Shown here in pieces: positions 61,465 to 64,000 of a stretch of DNA of 64,000 nucleotides (positions are counted from its first letter, which is position 1; every line of letters starts with the position of its first letter). The notes under the pieces were generated by a model. It was not told the DNA's origin, searched no databases, and was given only the letters and a program-made list of their open reading frames with translations. The position numbers were made by a program, and so were the translations under genes. The DNA comes from Glossina fuscipes (taxonomy: Eukaryota > Arthropoda > Insecta > Diptera > Glossinidae), in NCBI RefSeq assembly GCF_014805625.2, contig NW_023998414.1, positions 35,849,859 to 35,913,858 on the forward strand, read 5' to 3'.

Positions 61465-62051
61465 TAAGCTTAAATCGATTCAAAAGGTAATTCTAAGCCG
61501 AAAGGTGGGTGTACTTTAAATTTTTCTCGAGTTTTAAAAATGCCAACAAAGTGTGTGTAGAGTTTAATGAAACACAATGTATGAGGAATAAAATCCGACA
61601 CCTCTCAGTGTTAACGCAGATCAATTATGGGGTCGTCTATCAAGTTTCGAAAGCATTTTCACATTTGTTAAGAAATTCAAAATATTGTTAATTGTGAATA
61701 GCTTCCATTCTTCTTCACGGTCCTGCTTCTTCACGCATTACACTAAAATGCCTCCAGCTCAATTTATTACTTTTACTACAACTTACATAGATTCAGAACC
61801 ACCTTCTTACAACATATCGGGCAAAAAATATTCTTTCATAAAAATGATGGGGTCAGAATTACTTCCCAAGAATTTATTGATTCGAAAGCGATGCAATCAT
61901 CCTACGCTTCCTTTCAATGAGAGAAAACTTGTCTCTCGTTAATTGTAAAAGAAAAAGGAAAGCCCTACGCCTTCCTCTAACTTAAGCTAAAATTAAAGAA
62001 AATTACATAATAATTTACATGGAAGTTGAGCAACTAATTAAGGCCGGACGT
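59516..62051. other. No gene seen
   Basis: Frames at 60376-60585, 60679-60930 and 61685-61942 (60-85 codons) have no recognisable motif. Poly-T lies at 59827-59847 and (GA)n at 61406-61464. Confidence 0.5.
61406..61464. repeat. (GA)n microsatellite
   Basis: About 26 GA units with single AAAG interruptions. Confidence 0.92.
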
Positions 62052-62057
62052 TTTATT
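62052..62057 (-). terminator. Candidate poly(A) signal AATAAA
   Basis: A minus-strand AATAAA lies about 60 bp downstream of the stop codon of the exon at 62117-62584. This is a typical distance for a compact fly 3' UTR and supports that exon being the last one. Confidence 0.45.
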
Positions 62058-62116
62058 TACATGGGTATAATTTTTAACATTTCATTACATTTTATCACAT
62101 TTTTTTTTCCCAATTT

Positions 62117-62584
62117 TTAAGACGCATTAATGTTTCTATGAAAGCCGCCGGACATGTTTAGGTCTCGGTTGATCTGCGACGACATAAACGCACGCGACAC
62201 CCTATTTCTACTTGTGAACAAGGAATAGTATGGGGCTTGAGCATTCCACGGCAAGTACAACGTGATTTTCTTAACTTGCTGGTTATGCGACTTATGTACA
62301 CCGGCTGCTTTCAACGAGCTACACCTTTTCATCGGTGACAGCGGCTCGAATTCGGAATTTGAATCGCCAACCTTATTTACAAGATCCTCGACACGCTTGC
62401 TTTCAAATGCCTCGAATATAGGTGCCACGTGCAATGGACAGATGGCTATAGCACCCACGGAAACAAAATCCTGCTGACGCCTTTGTGTCTCTTCATAATC
62501 ATCATCATTGGCACGAGAATCGTTTAGAGTCAAGTCCATAGTCATGTTTTGCTCGGCTTGCTCACTACCTAAATCAGCGGAGTG
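62117..62584 (-). CDS. Probable 3'-terminal coding exon of an unidentified gene
   Basis: This minus-strand exon starts after the acceptor TTTTCAATCAACAG (AG at 62586-62585) and runs open for about 155 codons to TAA at 62119-62117. The first in-frame Met is at 62545, but 13 further open codons precede it, which suits an internal entry. The frame has balanced, non-low-complexity composition, unlike the surrounding ORFs: an acidic start (NDDDYEETQRRQQDF), a hydrophobic segment (VSVGAIAICPLHVAPIFEAF), a possible phospho-site stretch (EFEPLSPMKRCSSLK) and a basic, Ser/Asn-rich tail ending NINAS. An AATAAA lies about 60 bp past the stop. I do not recognise a family. Upstream exons would lie to the right, probably beyond the window. 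If so, the SINE at 62820-63013 sits in its last intron. Confidence 0.6.
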   Translation of the reverse strand, partial: HSADLGSEQAEQNMTMDLTLNDSRANDDDYEETQRRQQDFVSVGAIAICPLHVAPIFEAFESKRVEDLVNKVGDSNSEFEPLSPMKRCSSLKAAGVHKSHNQQVKKITLYLPWNAQAPYYSLFTSRNRVSRAFMSSQINRDLNMSGGFHRNINAS

Positions 62585-62819
62585 CTGTTGATTGAAAACA
62601 CCAGCAAATCTATTCCATTTATTGAATTTATTTATTTTTATTTATTTTTTTTAATTATTATTTTATTCACAAAGTTTAAAAATATCAATCTAAAAATGAA
62701 CGAAGACTAAATAACAGAGAAAAAGCAAAAGAAGAAGAAAAATGTGTTTTTCGATAGCTCCTTTGATTCGATTTTGTAAACGCACAAAACTTTAATTCAT
62801 AAAACTATTAAGAGGAGTA

Positions 62820-62824
62820 TTATA

Positions 62825-62860
<36 letters not shown>

Positions 62861-63013
62861 TTCGCCAGAGAAATAAATTCTAAGACTAAACTCTTAAAAG
62901 CACTAGCATCTAAGACTATCGGCTTTTATTAAAAACTCTAGCGCGTTTGAGATTCGAACCCACCACCATTGACTTGCTAGTCGAGATTCCTCGCCTTCGG
63001 CTACTCAGGCGGA
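62820..63013 (-). mobile_element. tRNA-derived SINE, full-length copy 3, with 14-bp target-site duplication
   Basis: The minus-strand head CCGCCTGAGTAGCCGAAGGC carries the A box, and GGTTCGAATCTC is a near-perfect B box. The body repeats GATGCTAGTGCTTTTAAGAG and TTATTTCTCTGGCGAAATTA, followed by a (TAA)n tail of about 12 units. The 14-mer TATTAAGAGGAGTA is exact on both sides (62806-62819 and 63014-63027). This is the best-preserved copy and probably the youngest. It lies about 235 bp upstream of the acceptor of the exon at 62117-62584, on the same strand. Confidence 0.85.
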
Positions 63014-63445
63014 TATTAAGAGGAGTAGTTCCCGTTTCCCGTTTGTACACGGAATAGTTCTCGAATTATCATATTAGATGAAATCAAGAAGATGAAAATT
63101 GTAGCAGGCTTAGCGGAATATTCACTGACAGGTAAAATATTGCCACGAAACGTCTTGCTTAGGTATAGCTGCGTTGGTAAGCAGCTCGCAATTACACATA
63201 ATTTCCTATTAACTAAAGGTGTAAAGGTGCCTTACAAATTACTAAAATAATGATATTGCGATAAAAGCCATATCATAATAGGCCGTCCTGTCTCGCCGTT
63301 CTCGTCAGGGGAGTTAGATCGCCTTTTTATTTTCTACAGAATCGAGTACGATAATCATATTAATCGTAGAAGCCTATCGATATTTCAACTTCAAAGAGAT
63401 ATTTTTACTCATATTATAAGAAAAAGAAATCTTATGCACCTATTA

Positions 63446-63474
63446 TTCATTCATTCATTCATTCATTCATTCAT
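63446..63474. repeat. (TTCA)n microsatellite
   Basis: Seven TTCA units. Confidence 0.9.
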
Positions 63475-64000
63475 ACATTATTCATATTATTTACATTTAT
63501 GTATTTATATGCAAATGAAGGCAACGAGATGAGAATATAAAGAATTTTGTTTATTTATCGATGCGCTCTAAATGACTTTGCTGTCTTTTGTGTGAATGTA
63601 TGCAAGCGTTACTTTTTCGATCAGACAAGATTCTATTTTATCAAAGATAAAATTTTTTTTTTTTTTATTATTATAAATAAAATTAATGCATTAAAAATTC
63701 ATAAAAAAATAATTATATGATAAATAAATGTTTGCATCATTCTTCTTGTTCTTCGCCCTTTCATCTTCATAAATGAACGTTTCTCTCAATTAAAACTTAA
63801 ATGGGGGTTTTGACAGCAGCAATTTTTAATCAAATTATGCTCATAACAGGATTTTGCATACAATATTCGACAATCATAATAAACACATTGCGGTGGCTTA
63901 CGGTAAATTGCAACTGCAAGAGATTATAAATGATTATAGTTTATGATAATAAAAAAAAAAAAGAAAAAAAAAAGAAACCGATAACCTATGATTACAATTT

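Overview
This window is AT-rich eukaryotic nuclear DNA from a higher fly (Diptera: Schizophora). A tephritid fruit fly is my best guess, but that is inference. The clues are short introns (58 and 73 bp) with fly-like splice sites, remnants of several mariner transposons, an R1-clade-like retrotransposon remnant, and dispersed repeats of a kind common in drosophilids and tephritids (TGATCC..TCAAGAATAT, GTCTGTCCGTC). There are no operons, CRISPR arrays or prokaryotic signals. Most long ORFs are low-complexity or chance shadows.

Only two protein-coding loci are convincing, both on the minus strand. The first (9271-11993) is a complete three-exon gene for a secreted, low-complexity protein of about 863 residues. 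It has a signal peptide and about 20 Tyr-Gly-Pro-Pro-like repeats, plus one cysteine-containing conserved-looking block and a Gln/His/Glu-rich C-terminal third. The second (62117-62584) looks like the last coding exon of a gene that continues beyond the right edge. A third candidate (44880-45066, minus) is only exon-like.

The rest is intergenic or intronic DNA filled with repeats. From left to right it holds: dispersed family A copies (1.6, 3.0, 24.3, 46.3, 47.3 and 51.1 kb); a tRNA-derived SINE family (full-length at 7.8, 40.2 and 62.8 kb, fragment at 35.8 kb), two copies of which have perfect target-site duplications; an internally deleted mariner (13.5 kb); family B copies ending in a small hairpin (14.9, 32.4, 40.4, 55.8 and 58.6-59.5 kb); a 57-bp minisatellite carrying a short palindrome in each unit (17.7-18.1 kb); a 10-N assembly gap between near-identical 24-mers (31.66 kb); a second internally deleted mariner next to an R1-like LINE remnant (42.9-44.1 kb); and the C-terminal remnant of a third mariner (57.0 kb). 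Microsatellites (GA, TA, GT, TAGA, GATGC, ATT) and poly-A/T runs occur throughout.

No undescribed multi-gene system is visible. The items most worth a second look are the SINE family, the hairpin minisatellite, the two mariners that each lost their catalytic middle, and the two minus-strand genes.
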